The notes beneath the pieces were generated by a model. It had not been told where the DNA came from and searched no databases. It saw only the letters and a program-made list of their open reading frames with translations. Made by a program: the position numbers and the translations under genes. This document shows positions 23,959 to 36,115 of a stretch of DNA of 64,000 bases, one piece after another. Source of the DNA: Desarmillaria ectypa (taxonomy: Eukaryota; Basidiomycota; Agaricomycetes; Agaricales; Physalacriaceae); the NCBI GenBank assembly GCA_030407005.1, contig JAUDYN010000008.1, positions 2,356,001 to 2,420,000 on the forward strand, in the 5' to 3' direction. Numbering within the stretch: position 1 is the first letter of the stretch; every line of letters starts with the position of its first letter.

Positions 23959-26900
23959 TTTTATAACCTTCTTAACCGCCTCGCATAGGATCGTAATGAT
24001 TCATACATGCGCGAATAGACTGGAGGGCTCGCGAGATGTGCGGGAGGAGTAAAGATGGATATCACCTGTGATTGGTGCCATATTTATTCCAGCCGTCGAA
24101 GGCGGTGGGGGATGTTTGCAGTGGGTGTAGGTCGCAAGGAAGAAGTGTCGCAACCTTTATTTCCACTCGGGTATTATCCAGACGCCTTGCATTCTATCCA
24201 TCGAAATAAGTGCTCTCTGAGCAACCTGCAGCATCGCAAGGCACGCTCAGTGGCTATTCGAACGAGGTGGGAGCCTGGAAACGAGGGAGAATCACACAAA
24301 CCAGCCGACCACAACGTGGGAGTCGGGGGAAATGGAAATCGAGTCCAACTCCTCGTCTTATCCTGGGACAATCCTCCGCCAGTTTGCCCGTGGTCCTGAG
24401 AATCGTGAACAGGAGCTAGACCTCGACTCATCTGTTAATGTTGGATGAATTCTGCGGAGTGATGAATGGCGATGCATGGAAAATACCAGTTCTGCTATCT
24501 TGTATATGTCCCAAGTTAACGAGCGGAGTTGTGACGAACAGATGATCGAAGAGGCAATCTGCTGTGATATGAATTTCCGGATTAACCTGAATATTAGAAG
24601 GTAAGGGAGTATCCAGGGGACTTGATGCCCATTAAATGTTTCCTGCAGTAGACCGCTGATTATGCACCGGCGCGTGAAGGCTTATCTTGTATCGAGGCGC
24701 ATTCAAGTTATCGGCGGGCTCCACAGTCCCGGACGCTAAATGATGCCATATCTGATGAAGGTTATACTATGGATGGACAAGCAGAGCTTCACACTGCTAA
24801 GTAGCACATTGTTGAGAACTGCGAAATTGAAAAATTTACCCTTGCCGCGGCTCCAACCATATAAGGCGGCATGATCCTTCACTTTGTCGGCAGCCCCTCA
24901 GTGCTCTTTCTTCTCTGTCGAGCCTTACCTTCCTTGGGGGCTTCGAGACAACTTCGAGATTCAACTTATGCTTCGCTGAACGTTGTTTTGACTAACTACT
25001 ACCCTTCCTGCTTTCTTTCAGCTTAATTTTATGTGGTGATCCGACTCTATCGAAAAGTCACCAAAACTGCTACAGGCTGGTGGCAACAAAGCTGTTTCCT
25101 TTAGAGTTCAACAATCCCTAACACTCAGTCTTCGGGTTGTGAGAATCATTATTCTTCCTGACAGTATTACGTCAAAGGTAAAATGTAAGGTTTCATTGTC
25201 CGGTTGCCGTTGTAACGCAGACAGCGTATGAAACATTTCAAGATCGAGCGCTTCGCTACATCCTTGGTAAAATCTATGTTTCTTCTCCGGGCCCCGTTTG
25301 CGGTGACCGGTAACTAGTACTTGACCAATCCTTCCCGTAGTTAACCATAAAGATGTCACCTTTCCATTGAAGTATTTTATTTCTACAATCATGACCGTCG
25401 GTTTGTCATGTCTCGGCCGCTTTATTTGTGTGCTAGTTGTTCTCTATTGTCTCAATGTGCGATCGGGGGTTCCCTCATACCCCTGGCGCTCGCATCTTCC
25501 GCACAAGCTGCGAGTTTCAGACCTTTCACTCGATTTTCTTTTAAAGCTTCTAGCGAGGTACAAGTGCTTCCCGGCGTCAATTTTGTGCCTAGTATCCAAG
25601 CGAGATATGCCTTTGCTTTCGCCTCGTGCATTGAATGATGATGCATTCGATATGTCAAATTTTCAAGGGACAGTCTGGAATTTACTGTACAATTGATTGA
25701 CCGTAGGAAGGTCCTCAATCAGATTCAAATTATAGTAGTACCGTGCCGTGTAATGATGATGATGATGATAGGGTTTTATCTCATTGCCTACGACCCTTCA
25801 TTTTTAATCATTCTTGTGCCCTCTTACTTGGATGAACCAGAATGTCGGTTGCCATTGTCCATAGCTGATAACTGGTTTTTTCAGGATGCAATGTAATGCC
25901 ATGACCAACATAGCTATCTATAGGAATTAGGCGCCGTTCCCGTGGGATGATGGTCCTGTGAATCCACATTCCCCATGACGGTCCTGGGGTGAAATGTGGT
26001 CAGCATATGATGTAGTTGATGAAAAAAAGATCGGTGTAATTGTAGACTGCAACGATCAGTTTATTGAAATTCGTAGCGTTAGTGACAATTAAACATAGTA
26101 ATTGTTCTACGTTTCATTTTTTTCCAGCTCAAGTTCGCATTTGTGACTGGTACATAGGGCATGTAGGCGAGGCCTTGAAACCGATTCCTCCGCTGCTCCG
26201 TTCCCTGGTCTCCACCAAATGTCTGTGATTTCGGCATCAAAAGATTCTCGGTGAATAGCTCGGGTTGCAGCCACGCGGTACAGCAGGATTCGATATGAGG
26301 GCTGAACAGTGATAGAAGAAGAACGGGCAGAAAGGAGGAGTTCCCCAAAAATCTTTGCGTCAGAAGAGTAGGATACAGGAATGCTTCTCCCTGAACAACG
26401 GTCGGATCCAGCTATGGATATCGCAGTAATACAGCCCGCACGTTGTACATAGCAATAGAAGAATACACGCCCCGAACTGGGCCACACAAGATAGAGATGG
26501 GCCTTACGAAACCGGCGTCAGCCACTTTCGAGACAGCCTGACGCAGAAGTATGTTGTATCCCTTATTTGTTCTATTATGCGTGTTCGAAACCTGGTTGAA
26601 ATTGGAAGAAATGAAAAGGGAAATAATATGACCGCCCTCTCGGTCATCGGATTAGGAATGTTTTCGATTCCCCTTTCATTCGAGGTGTCCTTGGATCTGG
26701 GAGAGGTTAGAGAGTCTCTTGTACACACTAGATCACCGCACGCAGTTCTGAAAAATCCGAGGGCATGCATTAGTCTAGAATCGTAGCCAGTTCTACGTTG
26801 CTGTCGACTGAGGAGCGAGCATGTAAAGCGGCAAATGCCTTGTTCGTATTGTTGGGGGAGAATACGGCATAAAGAAGTCTGTTGCCACAGTAAATGACAG

Positions 26901-29161
26901 CCATATCTGGTGAAGGTGCCTGTGGGTTGAAAAGGGTACGGCATTTCAGTCCAAAAAGATTGCCTCCGAGCTCGATTCAACGTTTGCTATTACCGTACCT
27001 AACAGAGTTATTCGAGGGACTCAAGATATGTCTGTAGTTCCTACTGAGAGGCCAACGATGTAACATTGTCAATAACTTATACAGGAGCCCCAGGCGAATC
27101 TCGCAAGGATCTAGTACTGTATGAGTCGCGAGCGAGGTATTCATCCCGGAACCGAAAGATCGAGCGAGGAGTAGATCGATCTAATGAGGCAAGATTACAA
27201 GATCCGGATTCCGCTGCGCCGGGTTTATCAAGGGTCGGCATTGTGCCGCAGTGGACCAGAAGAGGTTTAAAATTTCTCATCACCCACGTGGCGTCGCGGG
27301 TAACTTACCGATGGCTTACGATTCGGTCCAACAGCGTCCCTCCACTACAACTCCACGACGACACCAATACCAAGCCATGTATCATTACTGGTCATAAGCT
27401 ATACCGATAGATATCTTTGCTGGACCTTTGGAAACTCCTTATATGCAGTAAGGAACTCACTGACGTATGCGTAGCATCCTCTGCGTGGAGGATGGGAGCC
27501 ATACGAAAACATATCGAAAGCGACCATAGAATTCTGTTTTGCATCATTCCTGTGTACTAGTTCTGATAGCCCTTGCTGCAGTGTTGGCCGAGTTCGTCTA
27601 CGAAGTCTCGGAGGATGTTGACAGGACGACCTATCTGTGCTTTTTTTCTATCGTGATACTGCTGGGTTTGGTTAGATGTCAAGAAGAAACCTGATTGGTA
27701 TGCTTTGGGTTGTTGCCATTGCCGGACCATGCGAAATAGAGGAATCAAGTTCCATTGTTTTCCCTCTTTTTTTGTTCAACTCTCGCAGGCTCCCTGCGCC
27801 TAGGCATCTCTTTCGACTCTGATGATATGCGCTTCAAATTGACGCTCCCTTCATAAGCACCAGTTATCTAGCAAGATAGGCCTGACTCCCATCTTCCGCC
27901 GGCTTGGGTGTGGGATGGGAACCTGAGGGTAAGCGGTACCTGTCAACTCAACCAGTGCATCCCAGGCCAAGCGCAGAGAGAAAGACGAATAGAGTTATGC
28001 GTATGAATGATCTCGCTGTATGGTACGGATGCATCTGCTACACTGGAGTTTTCGGAATCTGTACAGACTGGAACGCCCAGGAAGCATAAGGGATTTTTAG
28101 AAGTCGTTTGGGATTTCAACGATCCTGACCACCCTTCCGAGATCGCGGAAATTCTACCAGGCCAAGTACTACCGTACTCGCGACTTGGCTCAAGGCGCCG
28201 ATGACGACGCTTTACTCGCTTTACAGCCAATATTTGTAGTATTTTTTAATGGCACTCGACCCTTCAGCTTCGGCACCCTTCCTTTTCCCTGGTTGCCAGC
28301 TTCGACAGATCAAAGGACTCAGGGCTCAGGTTTTGTGACTGGCTGCTTCGCATCTGTTTCACATGGCTCCGGGATCGATGCGCGTTATGTGCGAGGTCCG
28401 AAACGTTGCGGACTCCGTATCAGCACAGCTCAGAGAGCTTCCTGATGCGATATCCGTAAGATTTAACAATTGACGGGACCGATGGGACCGAGCGGGTAAA
28501 TGATAAGCATATTCAATTGGATTCCAAGAACCCTCACATGCAAAAAAAACCTATAACAATGTGACCGTCGGCTAGATGATATCACCTTTTGTTCTCCGTC
28601 TAGCAGGAATGAACCCGCAGGAACAATGGCCTAATAGGAGACAAGACACAATAGGCCGGCAAATGTGACTCTTCTCCCTTCACTTCATTGCTTTTTCTTG
28701 ACGAGGGTACCACGGTAGAAGTATGGACTTATTTTATAGCAGAAGTGAACTAAACATACTTATGACTCAACGCTTCGATCCCTTGGAAGTTGATAGCGTA
28801 AATTTTTCGTTTGAAAGGTAGCTGAAGAAATCCATCACCTTCACTTTATTTACTTGTTGGCATGATATCGTTAATGAAGGAAGAAAACGCGTCCTCAGAC
28901 CTCGAATTTGCTGGGCGGGTGCGTATCACCTTAAGTGGAATGCATGCAGGTTCGCATCCCGTTCTTCAGTCCTGACTTCTACCTGCGATGCACAGTATGG
29001 TTGAAGAGAGGCATAGCAGGCACATTCTACAATATTGTCAGTGACATCTATATGACCTGAAGGTGGTACATTGGAATTAAACATTGCTATATACTTAATA
29101 CTAACACTTACAACTAGCATGGAACCAGCACACAATACCATTATTCATCAGACACAAGCTC
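23959..29161. other. long stretch without a resolved gene
   Basis: Contains a promoter-like segment (ATATAAGG near 24860 followed by CT-rich DNA) not followed by a recognisable ORF, and several long chance-like frames (25367-25696 plus, 26504-26980 minus, 27066-27410 plus). A plus frame at 28007-28204 has protein-like composition (KGFLEVVWDFNDPDHP) and may be a relic exon. Nothing could be joined into a model. Confidence 0.35.
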
Positions 29162-29796
29162 CTACCTAATCATAATCTCTAAAATCGCAGCCATCTTCGT
29201 CAACATATCCGACAGGTCCTTCAGCTTCTCTGCAGTCTCATCATCCGAGATTGCTTTCCGCCTTTTTTCGGCAACGATGAGCTGCAATCGCTGGCGGGCC
29301 AAGAACAACCCCCTGAGGAGTACTTGATATAGGTTGTCATCGAAGGACCAGTGACTCAGTCGCCCGTCGTTTTTTTCTAGTGCATACTTGTCAAAGTGAT
29401 ATTGAAGTGTGGTCAATAATGGACGCACGATGGATTAACGATGCTCTCGTATACCCCACAATGTTCAATGGATCCGTGGATGGATCGCTGGCATCATCCT
29501 CATATTGGTCCTTGGCACATCCAAATCTATTAGACGGTCCGACAAAGCGAGGCAAGTTCTATGTGAACTATTGAGTCACTGTGTCGGCTAGGGAGAAGTT
29601 TTAAGTACTCACCGTTTCTCTCCCATTATCCCCCCGCCCAGGAGCATTTTCCGACGTCTTACGCCCCTAAAATGGACATCAGGCTAGTCAAACAGACCAA
29701 GTTCGGCTTGCTCACGGTAGGCTGCATTATCAGGGTACCTTTCTCAGTGACGCACATACCGCTAGTCTTCTTGGAAGCTGATTTCTTCTTGGCCAT
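29162..29796 (-). CDS. 159-aa orphan with C-terminal helical bundle
   Basis: Four exons join in one frame: 29796-29716, 29666-29613, 29558-29429, 29376-29162, with introns of 49, 54 and 52 nt and GT...AG ends. The N-terminus is very basic (MAKKKSASKKTSG), followed by a Gly/Asn/Pro-rich linker, then FVGPSNRFG and an acidic loop (YEDDASDPSTDP). The C-terminal half is helical (DDNLYQVLLRGLFLARQRLQ, then ETAEKLKDLSDMLTKM) and ends EIMIR. I do not recognise the family. The consistent phase across four exons makes a real gene likely. A basic tail plus helical pair could suit nucleic-acid or protein binding, but that is inference. Confidence 0.6.
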
Positions 29797-30881
29797 TCGA
29801 GTTGACGATACACGAATAACTCGTTGGGTTCCGGCAGCCTTTCGATATGAGAGGCGAGAGGCAAGTCTGAGGATGCCGTTACAGAGGACATCGTTTACCT
29901 TAATGTTATCGTTTAAATCTGTCACACAGTGTTCCCCGCTCCCTGTAGATATGCAACATCGGCAACATCGGGTATGGTGGGTATCCCAGATGTGGCGGTT
30001 AAGATACAAAAACTAAATGTGAATACGGTGATGGAACTAGGAAATATTTGGTTTAGCCTAGCCAATAAGAGACTTGAAACTTCTGACATTCGAGGGAAAA
30101 GAAGAGGCTCATAGGCACATTAATGATATCTTAGGGAAGCATGATCGGTAATGACCGGCACATACACTCTAGCCACTTACAATGGCAAATTGGACGTGGG
30201 AGGAGCGAGAACTGAGTCAAGATGACGGACCCACATCTGTGACAGACAAGATCTAGGCGGAGGATAGAAGCAATCGGCTCGAATTCGTTACTTCTATAGC
30301 CAGCGAGCGATCAAACTAATCAAGGAAACAGCTCAAGGACTAACCTTGAAAACAGTGCAACCATGGTCCCGCACTGAACGCGAGTTACTGGGATCATGAA
30401 TATCACACGCTCAACTATCTGGCTGGTTGAGGGACAGAGCCGAAGAAATTTTGTTGGTCGTGTCCAAGTGGAGAACATACGATAACAGAAGCGCGCACTA
30501 AACCAAGTTGCAGCACAACATCGCCCCACCTCCGTGTCACTTTCTCACAGCTCGGGAATGAGCGCGTCGAGCTAGAAGACACCACGACACCCTGCCGGCA
30601 TCCATCCGCTGTATTCCGGCCTGAAACATCTTGTAGTGTTGCGACGACGTGCTCTACACCAAAAGGTCTGGGGCTCTAAGGACCACATTGGATGATCCGA
30701 CGTAATAAATATCACGGTCAGTGGGGATAGAGTTCGTGAAGAACACAATTGGTTGTCACTGACAAGTATGTAGCTGGTTGTCGTGTCGCGGCTGACTAAA
30801 CAGGAAAGAGCTCGTAATCAGGGTCGTTAGGGTTTTAATCTCCATCTGTAATGCCGTGTCAGCAGGCAGTGTCAACTGGTC
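29797..30881. other. intergenic stretch
   Basis: An antisense-strand frame extends upstream of the orphan's ATG to 30009 but has no domain. No supported gene to 30881. Confidence 0.35.
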
Positions 30882-31868
30882 ATGTCTGATCAGCACCAAG
30901 TCAACGAAGTATCCAGCAGACGCTTTTCGGACAGCATACCCGACGTACAGGGCCGTCCAGAAAGGTTGACTCAGAACAATGGCTCGAAATTGCGTCAAAA
31001 CAATGAACAGAAGCTGGATGAAATGGAGATTGGCAAGGAACACATCAATTCAGATAGTATTGGGGTCGAGCCATCGTTGAACCCGGGAATATAGGCAATG
31101 CCCCGTTCAATTATGAAGACAAGTATCCCAAAGATAATGTTTATGAAGAGGCAGTCCCGAATGCGAGAGTATGGAGAACATACTTAGATGAGAGCACAAA
31201 TTACGATGCCAGGATGGTAGGGGAATCGAGGGATAGTGTCGATGTGCTTCTCGTTTTTGTGAGCATTGTCCAGCTCTTATTCTTCTTCACAATCGCTGAA
31301 GACATTGTAGGCTGGGCTTTTCTCAGTGGTGGTGACAACCTTCATATCACAGACATCACAGAGCTGACAGGTGGACTATACTCAGGTATCAGCTGCCTTG
31401 CTCTTCAAAATGGTCCTCATTCAATGAGCTATCATGAATGGTTCCTCTCTCAACAGCATTCCAGTATCCTCACTCAATCCATATGTCAAGTTTGCTCCTG
31501 CAACCATGGACATCTGGGTGGATGGTCTATGGTTCACGAGCCTTTCCCTTAGTCTGGCAACTGCACTAGTTGCCGTGTTTGTGAAAGTGTGGCTCCATCA
31601 TTATGTGACACTTCCAGCCTTCTCTGGGCTATCATGGTAGGCACTGTAGCTGCATACATGACATCTGGAAAGGGAAGTGGTGCAGGACCTGTTGGAAATT
31701 CTGTCAGTGGAAGCATTATATTGGCTATGCTCATCCTCATCCAATCCTAAAGTACATGGGATCATAATCCAGTCTATCAGTGGCCTACTGCTGCTGGCAA
31801 AGGGTGCAGTGATGAAAGTCTTTGGAGAAGCAATACACATTTGTGAAGCCCATAACAATCTATTATAG
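30882..31868 (+). pseudogene. DUF6535 membrane protein, hypermutated in its 3' part
   Basis: A disordered N-terminal frame (30882 on) precedes an exon 31095-31258 reading YEDKYPKDNVYEEAVPN and SRDSVDVLLVF, a GTGAGC...GTAG intron (31259-31310), then AGLFSVVVTTFISQTSQS, SSLNPYVKFAPATMDIWV and GLWFTSLSLSLATALVAVFV. This is the DUF6535 domain typical of Agaricomycetes, a two-helix membrane module of unknown role. TGA codons interrupt the exon after TSQS and before AIMNG, the second where CGA (Arg) is expected. The frame ends at 31640, and a downstream family segment with VEALYWLCSSSSNPKV appears at 31677-31868 in another frame. The first exon is CpG-normal and the second nearly CpG-free. How the N-terminal frame joins is unclear. 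Confidence 0.7.
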
Positions 31869-33115
31869 AGTTTCATGTGGTACCTACCATTCTTCTCAAA
31901 GCCCACACTGGGAATGGAGTCTAAGGTTGAGTGCCTACTTTGATTTGAGTTGTTCATTCCACACCTGTATCATGACTTGATAATCAATCATGATTTTACC
32001 TTGATGTTGCTGATGATGATTGGGGACTTGCTGTCACCATCCAATCGAAAGATACCCTCCAGATGAGTAACTACAAACCACTCAATTCACCAACTTCTGC
32101 TGCATTTTTTTTTAGCAAGTAAGTTACCTCTAATTGTTTGACTTAACTCATGCGAATGGCTAAAGATGACGATGCTTTCGCCCCTATCAATATTGATTTA
32201 CTAGATTCATTTCCTATGGATCTGGGCAATTGCATACTTCCTAGAATGATGGTCCAGCTGAAAGATCCATTGCCATGTGTATCCTTCCAAATTGCAGTAG
32301 TTTACTCACCCCATCTATTGCTGTTATTAATGGATACATTATTGGACTTGTGGCACCACACACATTGATCAATCTCCAGTAACATTTGGACTACCTTCAT
32401 GAGCTTGGGAATCTCTTCTTGGCATGTTGCATTCTGACCACTAATAGGTGGAATGTGTTTAGTGAAGCACTTGGACCACCTGCTTGACTGTCAGGAGATA
32501 TCTGCAGGGACATATGAGCACTAGCAAATCTTTGGCTGTCAGATTCTTCTTAGGATCAATGCTGTCACAACTTGTGCAATCTACTGCAGAATGATGGAGG
32601 AGAGTTTTTTTGTCAAGCAGCAGAAATGGATGATGTATAGATATAAATCCCTTAAGCCTGAGATGATTGACAAAGCAAAGAGTAATATTTGTTTAGCCCC
32701 AGGCAAGCTTGATGAGTTCTTTTCTAGCCCAATGTCTATGAACATTGATTAACTGGTGAGTTGTCTTGCTACCCTTTCTGTTGAGAATTTAATATAACTA
32801 GTGATCTAGATGCATCCACACAAATTGATGCTATGACATTTCTTGAGTACTATAAACTGGTATCTTCATTACCCTCAATGTCAAGACAAAGATAAAGTGC
32901 AAGTATGAATCTTTTATATGGCTGGGGATTGTTGTGAAAAATGGGAGATGAATAGATCAGTTCATTCCCAGTTAGTATATGTGTGGTGTCAGGCCAATAG
33001 TATTGCACTTGGCTGAGCTCTGCAAATGCATGCAGATGTACACTACTGTACCTACTTATATACTAAATACTAATTTACTAGAATCTTCTACAACTTTCCT
33101 AATATTTCTCTCTTA
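31869..33115. other. CpG-poor flank of element A
   Basis: AT-rich, TpG/CpA-rich DNA, probably the decayed continuation of the DUF6535 gene or older repeats. No frame can be supported. A small CpG-containing island sits near 32150-32200. Confidence 0.35.
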
Positions 33116-33120
33116 ATCAG
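33116..33120 (+). repeat. target-site duplication of element A, left (ATCAG)
   Basis: ATCAG directly precedes the TG of the 5' LTR and recurs at 50057-50061 directly after the 3' LTR. A 5-bp duplication is normal for Ty3/gypsy integrase. Confidence 0.9.
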
Positions 33121-33517
33121 TGTTACGATTCTTCCATTATCTTATCCTATCTCATCATATCCATGACACCACACATCTTATCTCAGCCAGTATTGACATA
33201 TTCACCAATGACCACCCCATTTCTTGATGATTCATACCCTAGTTCATTTCTATTTGACCATGATCCATCTGACCAACACACCATTCTCTCATGGATAATA
33301 CCATTTCATCTATTAATAAATGCCATACTTTCAGTATATAAGTAGAGTAGTTTTCACCATTGTACTCTATCTTTTGACTAAATTAGATTCATATATCTTC
33401 TACTGCACTACACCAAAGACTAAAGTCAACCTCTCATTAATGGGTGATTGTCTGAATGCAAGAAAGCCTAGAGAGACACTTACATCCCAAGTCACATGTA
33501 CAGACAGGGTCCTAACA
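33121..33517 (+). repeat. 5' LTR of element A
   Basis: Begins TGTTACGATTCTTCC and ends GGTCCTAACA. It carries a TATA box TATATAA (33335-33341), and CTTTTGACTAA at 33371-33381, about 30 nt further on, where the transcript should begin. Matches the bipartite 3' LTR along its length with scattered, mostly transition, differences. Confidence 0.93.
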
Positions 33518-33528
33518 TTAGTCAAAAG
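33518..33528 (+). promoter_or_regulatory. self-primer binding site of element A
   Basis: TTAGTCAAAAG directly follows the LTR, lacks the TGG of a tRNA primer site, and is the exact reverse complement of CTTTTGACTAA at 33371-33381 near the predicted mRNA 5' end. This is the geometry of Tf1/sushi self-priming, where the folded mRNA 5' end primes minus-strand synthesis. Confidence 0.8.
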
Positions 33529-33575
33529 GTTCCCATCCTGCTTCTTCTATGCTAGCCATAAAGAAGCATTCATCC

Positions 33576-33755
33576 ATGACCAACAACAATGAAAACAATC
33601 AACAAACAATCACAATCAGTGCTGCCATTGGAGGTACTGCACTTTTAATTTTTTTCACTGCTCTTCTCATATTAATGTATGAAGAAGAAGCATGGATACT
33701 TCTTCACCGTGAAAGGCAACCCCAACCACCAACTATCCCTCCCTGCCCATCCTAA
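33576..33755 (+). CDS. ORF0: short single-pass membrane protein before gag (element A)
   Basis: 59 codons from ATG to TAA. A polar Asn/Gln-rich start is followed by a ~20-residue hydrophobic helix (ISAAIGGTALLIFFTALLIL), then MYEEEAW and a Pro-rich tail. The TAA lies 10 nt before the gag ATG at 33766, so gag may depend on reinitiation. The same ORF recurs in elements B (49209-49337, minus) and C (59102-59227), with conserved core IAI-G-AILL and YEEEI. I know of no such ORF in described fungal chromoviruses. Function unknown; membrane targeting of Gag is one idea. Confidence 0.6.
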   Translation: MTNNNENNQQTITISAAIGGTALLIFFTALLILMYEEEAWILLHRERQPQPPTIPPCPS

Positions 33756-33765
33756 CACCCCGACC

Positions 33766-36115
33766 ATGTCCTTTCCCCAAAGGATACCCCCTGTCTGACT
33801 GGGAGAACAAGCAGAAGTACCACTCATTCACCCCTGGGTCTGTTTCATGGACCCAAATACCTCTGCCTCCTCCTTTGAGGATGCACACAAAACTGAGATA
33901 CGAGCAAGACTTGCAACATTCTGGTTAGAATGACCTGCCCCCACCCCCACTGAAGAATATGTGAGGAACATATGGGCTACATTTGAGGACACCCTGCCCC
34001 CATACTCCCTCTCTGCTCATCCCCATGCCCCTATCCCTACACTTCGATCTCACAACTGGAGAATACCTCCACAGTCGAACTCTCCCTCCCCTAAGCCCTG
34101 AGGCCCCAATGATCCAGGGATGGATCGAAACTATCCCTACAGATCTTGGCACCAAGGACATGCTGATGACCTCTGGGCAACAGACTCCTCAAATTCCCTC
34201 CCCATCATTGAGCTCTCCAATGACTCTGATGGGGAGCTTGACCCCCTGACCCCACCAATCTCCACCACCCCTGACAGCCCCTTTAACCCAAATGGGGCAG
34301 ATTACAATTGGCCTGACCTCTCCAAGATTGACAGGGACCTATTTGGTCCCTTCAGGACTGCTGCCTGGAATCTCTGATGTGCCAATGTTGAAGAAAGAAT
34401 GCTCTGGACTAAGTCCAGACCTGATATGGATGAGTGGTTGGCACTCAACTAGGGCAATATTATTTAGGGCCCCAATCCAAATTCCACCATTCGTGCCTGC
34501 ATTCATGTGAACAGGCACCACAACCTTTTCCCTGCTGCTGCCAGGGATTTATTACCAGGATTATACCCCCAAGATGAGGACAAACAACAGGAAGTGGAAC
34601 ATTCCCTTTGAAGGTTATGATGGCTGGAGGCAGACCGGGAGACAGAGGAGAGGCAAAATGCCCAGTTTTGATTATGGACAATACAGTGGGCTGGACTACT
34701 TCCAGCTCTAATATACGAATATTCCTGATTATCTGCCTAATACCCTGGTTGCAAGACCATGTCCCCTGCCTGACTCACCACCCCATCATCAGGCATATCA
34801 ACAAGGATATCACTCCTATCAGGGTGGTAGTCTTCTATTCACAGGCAACCAACACTCACCCTGCAGATCCTATCCCTGCAGAATCTTCCTCTCTGCTGAA
34901 AACCATGGAGGAACTATGACAGCATGTCAAGAATGTGTTAGCTAAAAAGGAGAAGCACATTCAAGAAATGTGCAATGAGCTAGCATGAGAAGAAGCTACT
35001 CAAGAAGGTATGGAGGAATACCTTAGAAAGGAGAAAGGGAAGGAGCCAGAGCAAGAAAGACTGACAGACCCTCCAAGGGAATATCCCCCTGTCAGATCAA
35101 GAGTGGATTGATATTTGATCTCTAGACCACCCCTCAGAAAAGGACCTCCCGATCCTATTCCCAATCCCATCAGAAATGCACCTGCCAATGCCCCTTACCT
35201 GGGTATCAAACTGATCCTTATTAAGGTCCCCTTCCCATTCAAAGGGGATCATAATGACATAGAATGCTTCATAGGCAATTGTATCACCTATTTCAAAGTC
35301 TTTTGCCACTATTTCCAGGTGCCATCGCATCTGGTACTGTTCGTGACCTCTCACTTTGAAGGGGCCACCAAGGACTGGTGGGTCTACAAGAGACCTGAAT
35401 TCTGGGTCAGTGACACCTACGAAAGGACCACTGCCCATTTCCACTATCCTGACTGGAGCAACTTCATCGACATGGTCTCACAACAATTCTGAGACCCTGC
35501 GATTGAGGAAATCCATGAAAAGTGGATGTTCGACCTCCATATGGGAGCACAACCCACCTCCCATTACTTTCAAAAGCTGGAAGAAGAGGCAAAACTGGCA
35601 GGTTGACAGACCAATAAAAATGAGCATGATGCTATGGTGAAGGCCATATGTCTAGGAGTACCTTCCTCCTACATGACCTTCATATCCAACATGGGCATCA
35701 ATATTCCATGCTCATACCCAGAGTGGAAGAAATGTATCTTGTGCATGTATGAAGAGCAACAGTGCAAATGGGTCTTTGATCAGATCACTGGCATGCTCAG
35801 AGATGGGCAGAAGAAGGATTTCCATCCTCAGCAACAACAACAACACCCCAGTGGCAAAGCCGCCACTGGGGCAACAAGTTACTCAGCTTCCAAGCTGACT
35901 GGCAATGCCAGAGTGAGTCAGGATGCCAGAACAGGAAGGTGGATGACATATAGAGGGGCAGGAAAGCCTATGGACATAGATCGATGCAAGGCAGAGGGCA
36001 GGTGTTTCTGTTGTGATGAAAAGAGTCACATGAGCAAGGATTGCCTTAGAAGAAAAGAGTTCAAGGATATTTGGTCAGTAGGGCCCACTAACAAAGTAGG
36101 TGCTGCCTATGACCA
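33766..36115 (+). pseudogene. gag of element A
   Basis: Starts ATGTCC and contains a Pro/Ser-rich N-terminal domain, then the Retrotrans_gag core (IECFIGNCITYFKVFCHYF, then FEGATKDWW and LHMGAQPTSHYFQKLEEEA), and the zinc knuckle CFCCDEKSHMSKDC near 36005-36050; the knuckle matches CX2CX4HX4C. Several TGA/TAG stops (for example at 34375 and 35490) and frameshifts break it. A one-base insertion near 36102 fuses gag to the pol frame, unlike the other copies. Confidence 0.85.

Noticed and set aside
26504..26980. 158-codon minus-strand open frame
   Set aside because: No recognisable domain, no splice partners, and composition like a chance frame in CpG-normal DNA.
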